A stretch of DNA of 64,000 bases from Aceticella autotrophica (GCF_017357865.1 NZ_CP060096.1:372001-436000), one strand, 5' to 3'; numbered from the stretch's first letter, positions 28,062 to 36,771 are shown. Notes: a model not told the origin generated them from the letters alone. Numbers and translations are program-made.

Positions 28062-28691
28062 TTGGGAAACGAAGAATTCATGGTTCTTGTTTTAAAAAGA
28101 TTTGACAGCATAGATGAAAATCTTGTTAAGATGAATGAAAGATTTAATAATGTAGAGAAAAGGCTTGATGGTTTAGAAGTAAGGTTTGAGAATGTAGAGA
28201 AAAGGCTTGATGGTTTAGAAGTAAGATTTGACAATGTAGAGAAAAGGCTTGATGGTTTAGAAGTAAGGTTTGAGAATGTAGAGAAAAGGCTTGATGGTTT
28301 AGAAGTAAGATTTGACAATGTAGAGAAAAGGCTTGATGGTTTAGAAGTAAGGTTTAATAATGTAGAGAAAAGACTTGATAGTTTAGAAGTAAGGTTTGAG
28401 AATGTAGAGAAAAGACTTGATAGTTTAGAAGTAAGATTTGACAATGTTGAGAAAAGATTTGATGATATGGGAGTAAGATTTGATAATGTTGAGAAAAGAC
28501 TTGATGATATGGAATATATTTTAAAGGCTACATATGATCAAACCCAAAAGAATACAGAACAATTGTCTAAATATGATTTTCATTTCAGGAGAATGGATAA
28601 AAAGCTTGAGTCATTAAATGACCGTTTATTAGAAAGAGACGCAGACGTAAAACTCCTTCTTGAAACGACAGGATTAGATAAGATGCTGTAA
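28062..28691 (+). CDS. Coiled-coil protein with tandem 14-residue repeats
   Basis: 209 residues, TTG start after AGAGGAGGGGAACAC. After an N-terminal segment (EFMVLVLKRFDSIDENLVKM), nine copies of a 14-residue unit of the type RFENVEKRLDGLEV run from about residue 27 to 152. They are followed by a non-repeated helical tail (YILKATYDQTQKNTEQL to TGLDKML). Each unit is two heptads, so it should form a long rod-like coiled coil. There is no signal peptide. Similar repeat proteins are common in Thermoanaerobacterales and their role is unknown. The antisense frame is a low-complexity shadow. Confidence 0.8.
   Translation: MGNEEFMVLVLKRFDSIDENLVKMNERFNNVEKRLDGLEVRFENVEKRLDGLEVRFDNVEKRLDGLEVRFENVEKRLDGLEVRFDNVEKRLDGLEVRFNNVEKRLDSLEVRFENVEKRLDSLEVRFDNVEKRFDDMGVRFDNVEKRLDDMEYILKATYDQTQKNTEQLSKYDFHFRRMDKKLESLNDRLLERDADVKLLLETTGLDKML
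28140..28517 (+). repeat. 42-bp tandem repeat within the coiled-coil gene, nine units
   Basis: Nine head-to-tail 42-bp units. The first seven are nearly identical in DNA and alternate between two or three variants (FEN, FDN, FNN; DGLEV, DSLEV). The last two are more diverged. The near-identity indicates recent expansion, and copy number is likely to vary between strains. Confidence 0.9.
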
Positions 28692-28856
28692 AACCTCCTT
28701 TTTTATGCTTAATAATTTTATTTCCTCAGTGAGGTTGATATACCCTTAGACGGGATTTTCATAAAGGTTACATCAGGAGCACGAAGATTGCCAATTTATT
28801 GGCGATATATTTCACTGTTATATATAATACCAATAATATAAAGGAAGGTAGATATT

Positions 28857-29147
28857 ATGCTTAAATGTGCATGGTGCAAGAAAAAAATTAAAGAAAATGA
28901 ATCTTTATTTGGGTTAAATGTAAAATTTAATGAGGAAATTAATCCAAACAAAGAAGGAGGAAAGATTATTCAGGTTTATATAAAATCAAAAAATATCAGT
29001 GTACCAATGATAGTTGCAGATGCTGATTCTGAAGCAAAAAAGCATGGACAAGATGGTATATTTGCTGTATGCAGTGAAAAATGTGGCAATAAATTGAGAG
29101 AAGCACTTTTAGAAGATATTAGATTTAAATTTAAAAAATTTTATTAG
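28857..29147 (+). CDS. Small zinc-ribbon-like protein
   Basis: 96 residues after AAGGAAGGTAG. CAWCKKKI near the N-terminus and CSEKCGNKL near the C-terminus form a likely four-cysteine metal site, separated by a beta-rich middle with KSKNISVPMIVADADSEAKKHG. I do not recognise a specific family. Its transcription appears to end at the first copy of the cassette-type terminator 1 bp after the stop, so it marks the left border of the array or is the last gene of an older cassette. Confidence 0.65.
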   Translation: MLKCAWCKKKIKENESLFGLNVKFNEEINPNKEGGKIIQVYIKSKNISVPMIVADADSEAKKHGQDGIFAVCSEKCGNKLREALLEDIRFKFKKFY

Positions 29148-29148
29148 T

Positions 29149-29456
29149 AGCCCACCCTTAATGCTGCAAAATAAAAAGGCAAGCAGTATAAAGGGCGGGC
29201 TATTTTTAAAATTAAAAAATACATAAAGATTATTGTAAATAGCAGGAAAATCGAGTAAAATAAAGTAAGAATGAGATAATTCAAAAAAGGTTTAAAATAG
29301 GAAAATATGATAATATTTAAGGCTTGTACAAAAAAATAATAAATGTTACGCTATTTCTGGAAAATCTTTCATTGAACAACATTATAAACATCCGGATGAG
29401 ACACGCTCCGCTTAATATTCAGCAAAATTAAATAATATAAAGGGAGATGTTGGTAA
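29149..29456 (+). repeat. Cassette junction 1 (terminator, promoter-like leader, RBS)
   Basis: Reference copy of the junction. The terminator is at 29149-29207: AGCCC-ACCCTT to AAGGGCGGGCT with a TGCTGC/GCAGTA inner stem and five T. Then come conserved A/T-rich sequence, an A6 tract, and a candidate promoter (CTGGAA then CATTAT, 17 bp apart). The palindrome CATCCGGATG is at 29389, followed by a conserved CACGCTCCGCTTAATATTC block and AAAGGGAGATG before the start codon. Confidence 0.85.
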
Positions 29457-30080
29457 ATGTTTAAAAAAATTATTTCATTTCTTCTGGTTTTGGCACTTCT
29501 TTCAGTTTCAAGTTTGAGTTCTGCTTTTGCTACTGATACAAATGAATTAAGAGATAATTTTATAAAAACAGACCAATCAGCAAAAATGGATGTTACCAAA
29601 TCTACAATTGATATAACTCAATTTAATTCTAATATGGGAAAATTTACAATAAACAAAAAGAAAGTTGAAAATGCATTAAATAGGTTGGTATATAATGGTT
29701 CAATAACTCCAGAATATGCAAAAAAAGTACAAGAAATTGTCAACAAAGCATTAGATAAAACATCTAAAAATTCTAAAGAAAAAGTATCACCTCAATATTA
29801 TAATCCAAACACGGGTGCAGAAATTTTTATTATTACGTTATCCCCTGATAATATTCACGAATTGTGGTTTAATAGGGCGGGTTGGAATATCATAAAAGAA
29901 ATAATTAATCTCGGAGGAGGGTCAACAACTATAGGATTTGGTATAGCAGCTCTTTGTGGTATAGCAGTAAGTGCACCAATAGCTGCAATAATTGGCAGTA
30001 CTGTAGTTTTGGCAAATGCAGCAGTAAATCTTCAATTTGCACTTGGATGCTATTATGCCATATTACCTCTACCATATTAA
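29457..30080 (+). CDS. Secreted hydrophobic C-terminus protein, putative bacteriocin (cassette 1)
   Basis: 207 residues. The signal peptide starts MFKKIISFLLVLALLS and cuts near SAFA. A hydrophilic region to about residue 130 is followed by WFNRAGWNIIKEIINLGGG and a long Gly/Ala/Ile-rich hydrophobic tail (IGFGIAALCGIAVSAPIAAIIG, then LANAAVNLQFALGCYYAILPLPY). A secreted precursor with a terminal membrane-active stretch is typical of pore-forming bacteriocins, but I do not recognise the family. A small membrane protein gene follows 299 bp on, in the immunity position. The leader is shared with cassettes 5, 8 and 11. Confidence 0.65.
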   Translation: MFKKIISFLLVLALLSVSSLSSAFATDTNELRDNFIKTDQSAKMDVTKSTIDITQFNSNMGKFTINKKKVENALNRLVYNGSITPEYAKKVQEIVNKALDKTSKNSKEKVSPQYYNPNTGAEIFIITLSPDNIHELWFNRAGWNIIKEIINLGGGSTTIGFGIAALCGIAVSAPIAAIIGSTVVLANAAVNLQFALGCYYAILPLPY

Positions 30081-30379
30081 AATATATATTTTACAAATAA
30101 AAATATTCACAATTTAAAGATAATAATATTTTAAATTATTTAAATTATTAAGTTTAACTTTGATTCGGCAAATAATTTAAAAATATCTTAATATAACATG
30201 AATTATAGATCAAAATATTAAATTTAATTTTTGTTTGCAAATCGAATAGTTAACCAAGTTTTATATTATTTGTCGAATCTACTAATATAGCAAATAGAAT
30301 AATCCAAACGTTATACATATAATTTATTAAAAGTTTAATTTATGTGAATTATCAATAAAATGGAAGGAAGATGAATTAA
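30081..30379. other. A/T-rich spacer with a block shared with cassette 7
   Basis: No open frame or terminator seen. TAACTTTGATTCGGCA near 30154 occurs again directly after the small membrane gene at 47331, so pieces of non-coding DNA are exchanged between cassettes as well. Confidence 0.5.
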
Positions 30380-30619
30380 ATGAAGAAAAGATTATTGGCA
30401 ATAATATTATATTTAATACCTATACTATTAATAATAATTATCACAAAAAAAATTTCTTATTTTATTTTATCTATAGGAATTATGAACATAGTATTAGGTT
30501 TGTGTATGTATATAATACCAAATCATGTTGGTTATCTAAAGCTAAAAGATAAATATAATAGTCCACTATTTATAATAATATCTGGTTTACTTTTTATTTT
30601 GGTTTATTTAAGTTACTAA
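30380..30619 (+). CDS. Small three-segment membrane protein, candidate immunity protein
   Basis: 79 residues after GGAAGGAAGATG. Three hydrophobic segments: LLAIILYLIPILLIIIIT, ISYFILSIGIMNIVLGLCMY and PLFIIISGLLFILVYL. The final segment resembles that of the 56-residue protein at 47163 (NPFWLILLGLFLFI), which also follows a hydrophobic secreted protein. Size, topology and position are those of bacteriocin self-immunity proteins; this is inference. Confidence 0.6.
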   Translation: MKKRLLAIILYLIPILLIIIITKKISYFILSIGIMNIVLGLCMYIIPNHVGYLKLKDKYNSPLFIIISGLLFILVYLSY

Positions 30620-30645
30620 AAGACAAAGAAATAGACATATACATA

Positions 30646-30906
30646 GGGGTGTAAGTGGTAAAATAGAAAGCCATATCTATTTAACATACAGCATAAAAGG
30701 TGGGTTATTTTAAAAGCAAGAATGAGATAATTCAAAAAAACAGTTTTAAATATGAAAATATGATATTATTTAAGGTTTGCACAAAATAAAAATAAATGTT
30801 ACGCTATTTCTGGAAAATCTTTCATTAAACAACATTATAGACATCCGGATGAGCACGCTCTGCTTTATTTGGCAAAATTAAATAATAAAAAGGGAGATGC
30901 TGGTAA
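30646..30906 (+). repeat. Cassette junction 2 (weakened terminator, leader)
   Basis: The left terminator arm (from 30646) is degenerate while the right arm (CAGCATAAAAGGTGGGTTA) is kept, so termination should be weak. A7 tract. CATCCGGATG is at 30842. The leader runs to AAAGGGAGATGCTGGTAA before the start codon at 30907. Confidence 0.75.
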
Positions 30907-30938
30907 ATGTTTAAAAAATTATTTCATTTCTTCTGGTT

Positions 30939-31553
30939 TTGACATTTCTTTCGATTTCAAATTTGACTTCTGCTTTTGCGGCTTCTAAAGAGAATAACAA
31001 CAATGTAAGCATAAAAGAAATAGAAAAGACGTTAGAAAAAATCGATAATGATCTGTACCAAAAAAATCATGTTAACGTAAAACGTTCCCCGGAAATATTA
31101 AAAGCTATTCAGGAAGGAAAATTAGACCTTAGTAAAGCTCCGGATTCAATAGCGAATATTAATGGCGTTAGAGTCGATTATGAATATAACCCAATTTTGA
31201 TGTATCCGTCTGATCCATACTCTTGGGGACGACATCTGTTAGGAGATAAATACTATGATAATGGTAATTTGTTTTTAGTAACTTATGGGTATGCAACTAC
31301 ATATACTACAGGTGAGGATGTAGCTGTGCCATACTATTGGTCAGATGTACGCTATGGTGATCCAGTGCGTATTAGAAATTTGGAAAATACGGCTTATGTT
31401 GTTGTAGGTTATCGAAGCGATTTTGGTCCTAATCAAAGAGTGTGTGGTGATCATATAGTAGATTTAGGTTATAGCATTAATTCTCGTTTACATGGTAATG
31501 GACATTTATATTGCCGAACATGTTTATGGATTAGGGGAGGAGAACATTATTAA
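30939..31553 (+). CDS. Secreted double-psi-barrel-like protein with frameshifted signal peptide (cassette 2)
   Basis: The ancestral start is the ATG at 30907. There the A-run after MF is six A instead of the seven found in the other copies, so that frame stops after 11 codons. Restoring one A joins MFKKIISFLLVL to the frame given here, which as it stands begins at a TTG with a shortened signal (FLSISNLTSAFAASK). The C-terminal half, DPVRIRNLENTAYVVVGYRSD to GDHIVDLGYSINSRLHGNG, follows the RlpA/expansin-type double-psi barrel pattern (V-x-NL-x-N, VVV, D-GP, IDL-S). It also has three Cys. Possibly a wall-acting protein, silent in its present state. Confidence 0.6.
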   Translation: MTFLSISNLTSAFAASKENNNNVSIKEIEKTLEKIDNDLYQKNHVNVKRSPEILKAIQEGKLDLSKAPDSIANINGVRVDYEYNPILMYPSDPYSWGRHLLGDKYYDNGNLFLVTYGYATTYTTGEDVAVPYYWSDVRYGDPVRIRNLENTAYVVVGYRSDFGPNQRVCGDHIVDLGYSINSRLHGNGHLYCRTCLWIRGGEHY

Positions 31554-31598
31554 AAATATAATAATAAAATTGAAGAACAATTCTGGGAAGGTGTGATA

Positions 31599-32624
31599 TT
31601 GTTGAAAAAATACAGATCCTTGATAATAATTATCTCTTGTTTGATATTAATTATTTTTTGTTCTATTCTTTTTAGATCCACTTTTTTGATTGGACGTCAG
31701 AACAATAACAAGGGGTATATTCTTGCTGTAACTTCGAATGATCCAACAGCGGTTAATCAACAAAGAAAAATTGTAGTTCTCGATATACGTAATAACAAGA
31801 TAATCAAAGAGCTTTATTCATATAATGTAGGACATGATTTAGAAGCTGCAGTATCACCGGATAAAAGCAAACTGGCTATAAATAAATGGGTAGATAATAT
31901 GGACCTCGATCTTTTTATAGTTGATTTAAAAACACAAAAAGAAACTCAAGTTACTGATAAAATCAATGGAGAAATTAGTAGAATTTCATGGATAAATAAT
32001 AATGAAATTTTATATGTTTTTGCACCTCATAATAGTAAAAAGGATGGCTTAGGAATGCGTATTTACGTTTTAAATATTAAGACTGGTGCACATAGGATGA
32101 TAGACAGCTTATGTTTAAAAGATAATAAGCCGATATATTGGTTTAATACAGTTAGATATATACCACAATTGCAAAAAATAGTTATGGTTAGAGGATTGGC
32201 AGATGACTTTTTTAAGCCAATAATCGATGGAACTGTTAAAGCTCCCAAAAACCAGTTATATTTGTGTAATATTGATGGTACAAATGAAAAAATGTTAGCC
32301 GAAATAAAAGACCGTACAATTGGAAGGGTTGTTGCTACTCCTGATGGGAAAAAATTAGTCATAGAAGCGAATTACATTCAAGGAGATGAGGAACCATCTG
32401 ATTTATATATTTATGACCTTGGAATAAATAAATTAGAACTATTATTAAAGAGTGATCAAGGCTACAAGGAGCACTGGAATATTTTTGCACTTGATAACGA
32501 AAACATACTATTTAGATGTAATAATAAGTTGTATAAAATGAATCTCAAAACTAAAGTTATTAACAAAGTAAATATTGCTAACGTTCCATCAGGGACAACT
32601 TTTATTGGCTTTGATTATTTTTAG
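31599..32624 (+). CDS. Membrane-anchored TolB/WD40-like beta-propeller protein
   Basis: About 341 residues. The start is the TTG at 31599, 7 nt after GGGAAGG. One N-terminal anchor (SLIIIISCLILIIFCSILF) is followed by an outside domain of repeated beta blades: ILAVTSNDPTAVNQQRKIVVLDI, AAVSPDKSKLAINKW, RISWINNNEILYVF, GRVVATPDGKKLVIEA. This is like TolB-type propellers. In the cassette it occupies the slot of an immunity gene behind the double-psi-barrel protein. A surface propeller binding and neutralising a secreted wall enzyme would fit, but this is conjecture. Confidence 0.6.
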   Translation: MLKKYRSLIIIISCLILIIFCSILFRSTFLIGRQNNNKGYILAVTSNDPTAVNQQRKIVVLDIRNNKIIKELYSYNVGHDLEAAVSPDKSKLAINKWVDNMDLDLFIVDLKTQKETQVTDKINGEISRISWINNNEILYVFAPHNSKKDGLGMRIYVLNIKTGAHRMIDSLCLKDNKPIYWFNTVRYIPQLQKIVMVRGLADDFFKPIIDGTVKAPKNQLYLCNIDGTNEKMLAEIKDRTIGRVVATPDGKKLVIEANYIQGDEEPSDLYIYDLGINKLELLLKSDQGYKEHWNIFALDNENILFRCNNKLYKMNLKTKVINKVNIANVPSGTTFIGFDYF

Positions 32625-32640
32625 CATAATAAGCTTAAGT

Positions 32641-32849
32641 AGCCTACCCTTAATACTGTAAAACAAAAGGAAAGTAGCATAAAGAGTGGGCTATTTTAAA
32701 TGGAAAATACATAAAAATTATTGTAAATGGCAGGAAAATCAAGTAAAATAAAGGAAGAACGAGATAATTCAAATGGAAAACATTATAAACATCCGGATGA
32801 GCACACTTCGCTTAATATTCAGCAAAATTAAATAATAAAAAGGGATATA
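32641..32849 (+). repeat. Cassette junction 3 (shortened leader)
   Basis: Terminator at 32641-32697 (AGCCTACCCTTAATACTG to GCATAAAGAGTGGGCT, then TTTT). The leader lacks the A-tract and about 60 bp around it, joining ATAATTCAAATGG directly to AAAACATTATAAA. CATCCGGATG is at 32790. A deletion derivative. Confidence 0.75.
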
Positions 32850-32918
32850 TTGGTAAATTATGACCTGACTGACATATTCAATATAAAGCCATTAGAACAA
32901 CTTAATGAAGAAAAATAA
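32850..32918 (+). pseudogene. 22-codon remnant of a lost cassette gene
   Basis: Behind AAAGGGATATA, a TTG opens a frame reading LVNYDLTDIFNIKPLEQLNE and ending 12 bp before the toxin-antitoxin operator. It looks like the fused tail of a deleted gene rather than a working one. Confidence 0.35.
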
Positions 32919-32927
32919 CTTTTATAG

Positions 32928-32982
32928 CTTTATTGATGTTTTAACATAATTATGATAAAATTATGTTAAAACATCAATAAAG
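32928..32982. promoter_or_regulatory. Perfect 24-bp inverted repeat, operator/promoter of the phd-relE pair
   Basis: 32928-32951 and 32959-32982 are exact reverse complements around a 7-bp spacer. TTGATG (32933) and TAAAAT (32956), 17 bp apart, lie within it. Self-repression by the antitoxin-toxin complex at such dyads is the rule for Phd/YefM systems. Confidence 0.7.
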
Positions 32983-32995
32983 GGGTGATAGTTGT

Positions 32996-33283
32996 ATGCC
33001 ACATATTAGACCAGTATCGGATTTGAGAAATAATTTTGCCGATATTTCAAGGATAGTCCATGAAACTGCCGAACCAGTATTCTTGACTAAAAATGGTTAT
33101 GGGGATATGGTTGTAATGAGTATGGAAGCTTATGAACGGAAACTGTTTGAAAGTGAAATTTACTTTAAGCTGAAGGAAGCGGAATTGGAAGCAAAATCAA
33201 CCGATAAACGTTTTTCCCATGAAGAAGTATTTAATGAATTAAGGGCAAGGTTAATGGATAAGGTGGAATCTGATGAAGTATGA
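32996..33283 (+). CDS. Phd/YefM family antitoxin
   Basis: 95 residues after AAAGGGGTGATAG. IRPVSDLRNNFADISRIV is the DNA-binding N-terminus and EPVFLTKNGYGDMVVMSMEAYE is the family core. The acidic C-terminal helix should wrap the toxin. It overlaps the toxin gene by 11 bp. The pair sits between cassette junctions 3 and 4 with no cassette leader of its own, so it is a separate insertion. Confidence 0.92.
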   Translation: MPHIRPVSDLRNNFADISRIVHETAEPVFLTKNGYGDMVVMSMEAYERKLFESEIYFKLKEAELEAKSTDKRFSHEEVFNELRARLMDKVESDEV

Positions 33284-33581
33284 AATTAGATATCTGCCTT
33301 TGGCAAGAAAAGATTTATCTAATATTGTGTCTTATATTGCAGATGAGTTAAAAGCACCAAAGGCAGCAACGGATTTAATTGACGTATTGGATACTTCTAT
33401 ATCAAGACTTGCACAGTTTCCATATTCATGTAGGGTGTATCAACCTGAAAAATCTCTTGAAAATGAATATAGGATATTACCTGTAAAAAATTATTTAGTG
33501 TTCTATGTAGTTAACGAACAGGTTGTTGAGATTCACAGGGTTATATATGCAAAAATGGATTTAACCAAGCTTTTAAAATGA
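33273..33581 (+). CDS. RelE/ParE family toxin
   Basis: 102 residues. MKYEIRYLPLARKDLSNIVSYI, PAAATDLI-like KAPKAATDLIDVLD, FPYSCRVYQPEK, and YRILPVKNYLVFYVVNEQVVEIHRVIYAK fit the ParE/RelE core. The R-x-L-x-V-x-NYLVFY motif and a terminal His-Arg-x-x-Tyr region are present. It is expected to be a ribosome-dependent RNase or gyrase poison, neutralised by the overlapping upstream antitoxin. It may stabilise the array against loss. Confidence 0.9.
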   Translation: MKYEIRYLPLARKDLSNIVSYIADELKAPKAATDLIDVLDTSISRLAQFPYSCRVYQPEKSLENEYRILPVKNYLVFYVVNEQVVEIHRVIYAKMDLTKLLK

Positions 33582-33730
33582 TATAAATGACAGAACGAAA
33601 AATATAAGCAAAGAGTTAAAAGTGTGATACAAAAATGATACGCAAAATTTCTGAAGCCATAATTTTTTAACGAAAATAGAAATAATAATGACGTGAAATG
33701 CAGTAAAATCAAGTATAGGTAGTAATAAAT

Positions 33731-34044
33731 AGCCCACCTTTAATGCTGCAAAATAAAAGGCAAGCAGTATAAAGGGCGGGCTACTTTAAAACTTTAAAAC
33801 TAAAAAATACATAAAAATTTTGAAAATTAAAAAAAAATCGAGTAAAATAAAGTAAGAATGAGATAATTAAAAAAAAAAAAAAACGCCTGAATTTGGATAA
33901 ATATGATAATATTTAAGGTTTGCACAAAATGAAAATAAATGTTACATTATTTTTGGAAGATCTTTCAATGGAAAACATTATAAACATCCGGATGAGGCAC
34001 GCTCCGCTTAATATTAATAAATCATTGAAAAGAGGTGAAGATCT
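33731..34044 (+). repeat. Cassette junction 4 (leader of the lactococcin-972-type gene)
   Basis: Terminator at 33731-33787. A15 tract at about 33869. Candidate promoter ending in CATTATAAA; CATCCGGATG at 33985. The last 30 bp differ from other copies (AAAAGAGGTGAAGATCT as RBS), so the crossover point lies just before the gene. Confidence 0.85.
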
Positions 34045-34410
34045 ATGTTTAAGAAACGGTTTTTGAGTATTTTACTGATAGTTGCGATGCTTACTTTATT
34101 ATCTGGAGCTTCGGCAATGGCTGCAAATATAAAAGCACCAACAAGTGGTTCGGTAACCCTTACTAATTCACAGGTAACTCCATTTTCAGTTGTATCAGCT
34201 GGAGGTGGAACCTGGAATTATGGTACTGAAATTAACTCCGGTATAAAGCATGTATGGTCATATTATATACATCCATCAAAGCGCCATTCTTCAACAGCTA
34301 TAATAGGAAGCAGTCAAGATAAAGAGTATGCAGGAGCAGGAGTATGGTCTTATGCTGATGCTTTTGGCGCTTGGAACCAAACCGGATATGCATATTATCA
34401 TACGTATTAG
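34045..34410 (+). CDS. Lactococcin 972 family bacteriocin (cassette 4)
   Basis: 121 residues with an intact signal peptide (MFKKRFLSILLIVAMLTLLS, cut near AMAA). The mature part carries the lactococcin-972 family pattern: GGTWNYG, then VWSYYIHPSKRHSSTAIIG, then GAGVWSYADAFGAWNQTGYAYYHTY. Unlike most small bacteriocins this class is Sec-exported and acts on lipid II, blocking septum formation. It is followed by its typical DUF1430 membrane protein and ABC ATPase genes. This is the one cassette whose function can be named with confidence, and it anchors the reading of the array. Confidence 0.93.
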   Translation: MFKKRFLSILLIVAMLTLLSGASAMAANIKAPTSGSVTLTNSQVTPFSVVSAGGGTWNYGTEINSGIKHVWSYYIHPSKRHSSTAIIGSSQDKEYAGAGVWSYADAFGAWNQTGYAYYHTY

Positions 34411-34551
34411 TTAATTTGCTTCAAACTCCAATATCATAATTGAAATTGTATTATCCTATGCCACTCTTGGAATAGGTGGCATAGGATATCTTAATATTTG
34501 GGCATAGGAATTTTTCACTTTATTATGACATTGTGAAGGGAGATTGTTGCT

Positions 34552-36771
34552 TTGAAAAAGATTTTAATAATATTTCTCATTTTAGCTTTTATTCCATCCT
34601 TTTTTATAGTTTATAGCCAAACAACTGAAAAAGAATTTGAAAAAATGGAAAAAGCGGGAGAAGATATAGGAAAGCCATTTATAATTCCAAACAATCCTTT
34701 GTTTAGCAACCCGAATGAGATGTATCCAATATTATGTGAGGCAGCCAATGAACACAAGGTCAATATTTTCAGAACGAATATCTGCTATAAAGCAAATAAT
34801 CAGGTAGAAATTCTTAAATATGTTTTACTGACAAGTAACACCCGCTTTTTTGACGCCTTCAGACTGAAAAGCGGCAGATTGTTGACAGCAAAGGATACGC
34901 AGGATAGCAATGCTTTTATATCTACGGTAGATACTGGAGATCACAACCAGATTGGAATTATCAGGGAGTTCGGAAGTAGTAAGCTGATAACGATCAAACC
35001 GCTCAAGACTGCTTATGAATATCTGCCTGTAGATGGCCGATATTTTGTGGAAGCATCTGACAATCAGGTATATGCAGCGTTCATCAAAGATTTTGTAAAT
35101 AAGGTCAATAAGTATTATCAGCAGTCATATTCTGCCAAATATTTTCAAGAAGCGAGTAATTCTGGAGCAGGATTGCAAGTTACCACTTTGATAGATTACT
35201 TAAAATATATCAATTACGCTATTTTCCTCACAACTTTAATCTTATTAATCTACTATATTTTTTATGAGTCCAAGAGGATAGGTATCATGAAGATGCATGG
35301 ACTCTCCAATATCCGCTTATGGTTTATCATATGCGGAAAACTAATTACCATTATTTTTATTCTAACAGCAGCGGTTTCTCTGCTTGTAGCCTTAATAATT
35401 AAAGATACGACATCTCAGTTTGTTGGCAGCGTCATCATTTTCCAGTTTAAAGCCTATCTCATTATGATGGCGATTTCGATTATACCATATATATATATTT
35501 CCAGAATCAAGATTAGTGATGCCATCAAGAACCGTAAAGATACCAATGGTATCTTTACCATAAATATGCTGCTCAAGATGGGCTGTTCTATATTGGCGGT
35601 TATGGTCGGTCTTTCAATTTTTAGCCAGTATGCCGAAATCCGTACCAAGCAGGAAAATCTGAAAAACTGGGAGCAAAGCAAAGATTATGGGATTTTTTAT
35701 CCTGTTAACATCGGTAATGATATAGAAGATGTACAGCAAGGTTCGCGTAAAGAGACCGCAATCGAAGCTGTTGAGCTCTATCCTGTTCTAAATAAAATGG
35801 GGGCAGTATTAATAGATGCACTAAGTTATGAAGAAAGAGCACTACTTATGAACAAGGGCACAGACAATATACGATCAATAAAAGTGAACCCTAACTATTT
35901 GCAACGGTTTCCTGTGTATGATTTACATAATCAGCCTGTGCATATCTCTGAGGATACATGTGATTGGATTTTGCTGGTGCCAGAAAAGTATTACAACAGG
36001 GAAAATGAAATAATGAACTATTTTCATAAAGATAGAATAGATGCCTATGATGCTGAAGAGCATTGTTTTGGGAGATTAGTCCCAGATAGTGTAAAAAATC
36101 AACATATAAAAATTATCTGGCTGACCAATAACCAGAAGATATTCAGTTTCAATCCGAAGGTATTTCCAGCAGAAAACAATATGATTATAGACCCAATCAT
36201 TCAGGTGATAACCGAAAAAAATAGTATCTGTGCAGACAGGGTGAATCTAATAAATGGTCATGGAGGTAGTGACCCGCTAAAGGTGAAGCTAATCAACAGA
36301 GATACGGCACTTACCTTGAGGATGCTTGAGAGCGAACTTAAAAGGCTGAAACTGGATGATAACCTGCAGCAACTGATAACTGTCGACCAGTATGTTTTGC
36401 AGCAAATATATGATCTGCAAAAATGGATGAATCATCTTTTGCTGATAATCATGGGGTTGATAGTGGGATTATTGATACTTATGGTGCAAAATCTGACCAT
36501 ATTTTTCAACAAATATCAACAAAAATTCATAGTACGCAGATTATTTGGAACTGGATTTTTTAGAACATATAAGGAGTACATTTTGTTATTCACACTGACA
36601 TGGATATTTCAGTTATTGATTTGTTTAATTGTTAAGCCAAATGGAGCAGATGATATCAAGTTGCTTGCATTAGCAGCAGGTATAATATTGATTGAGGTTG
36701 CAGCTTCTGTTATTGCACTTTTGGTTATAGAGCAGAAAAACAAGGTAAAGATTTTAAAGGGAGGGATTTGA
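34552..36771 (+). CDS. Bacteriocin-associated integral membrane protein (DUF1430), immunity permease
   Basis: 739 residues, TTG start after GAAGGGAG. One N-terminal membrane segment, an outside domain, a group of about four segments between residues 220 and 365, a second large outside domain, and three segments after residue 625. Length and topology, with LEILKYVLLTS-like and GRYFVEASDN blocks, match the family found behind lactococcin-972 genes. With the ATPase it forms a MacB/FtsX-like transporter thought to give self-protection or export. Long and undamaged. Confidence 0.88.
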   Translation: MKKILIIFLILAFIPSFFIVYSQTTEKEFEKMEKAGEDIGKPFIIPNNPLFSNPNEMYPILCEAANEHKVNIFRTNICYKANNQVEILKYVLLTSNTRFFDAFRLKSGRLLTAKDTQDSNAFISTVDTGDHNQIGIIREFGSSKLITIKPLKTAYEYLPVDGRYFVEASDNQVYAAFIKDFVNKVNKYYQQSYSAKYFQEASNSGAGLQVTTLIDYLKYINYAIFLTTLILLIYYIFYESKRIGIMKMHGLSNIRLWFIICGKLITIIFILTAAVSLLVALIIKDTTSQFVGSVIIFQFKAYLIMMAISIIPYIYISRIKISDAIKNRKDTNGIFTINMLLKMGCSILAVMVGLSIFSQYAEIRTKQENLKNWEQSKDYGIFYPVNIGNDIEDVQQGSRKETAIEAVELYPVLNKMGAVLIDALSYEERALLMNKGTDNIRSIKVNPNYLQRFPVYDLHNQPVHISEDTCDWILLVPEKYYNRENEIMNYFHKDRIDAYDAEEHCFGRLVPDSVKNQHIKIIWLTNNQKIFSFNPKVFPAENNMIIDPIIQVITEKNSICADRVNLINGHGGSDPLKVKLINRDTALTLRMLESELKRLKLDDNLQQLITVDQYVLQQIYDLQKWMNHLLLIIMGLIVGLLILMVQNLTIFFNKYQQKFIVRRLFGTGFFRTYKEYILLFTLTWIFQLLICLIVKPNGADDIKLLALAAGIILIEVAASVIALLVIEQKNKVKILKGGI

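Noticed and set aside
27962-28444. 160-codon frame on the minus strand
   Set aside because: It is the antisense of the coiled-coil repeats, with low-complexity SNLTSKPSSLFST units and no ribosome site.
28140-28517. Regular repeats resembling a CRISPR array
   Set aside because: The 42-bp units are contiguous without spacers and keep one reading frame; they are protein-coding repeats.
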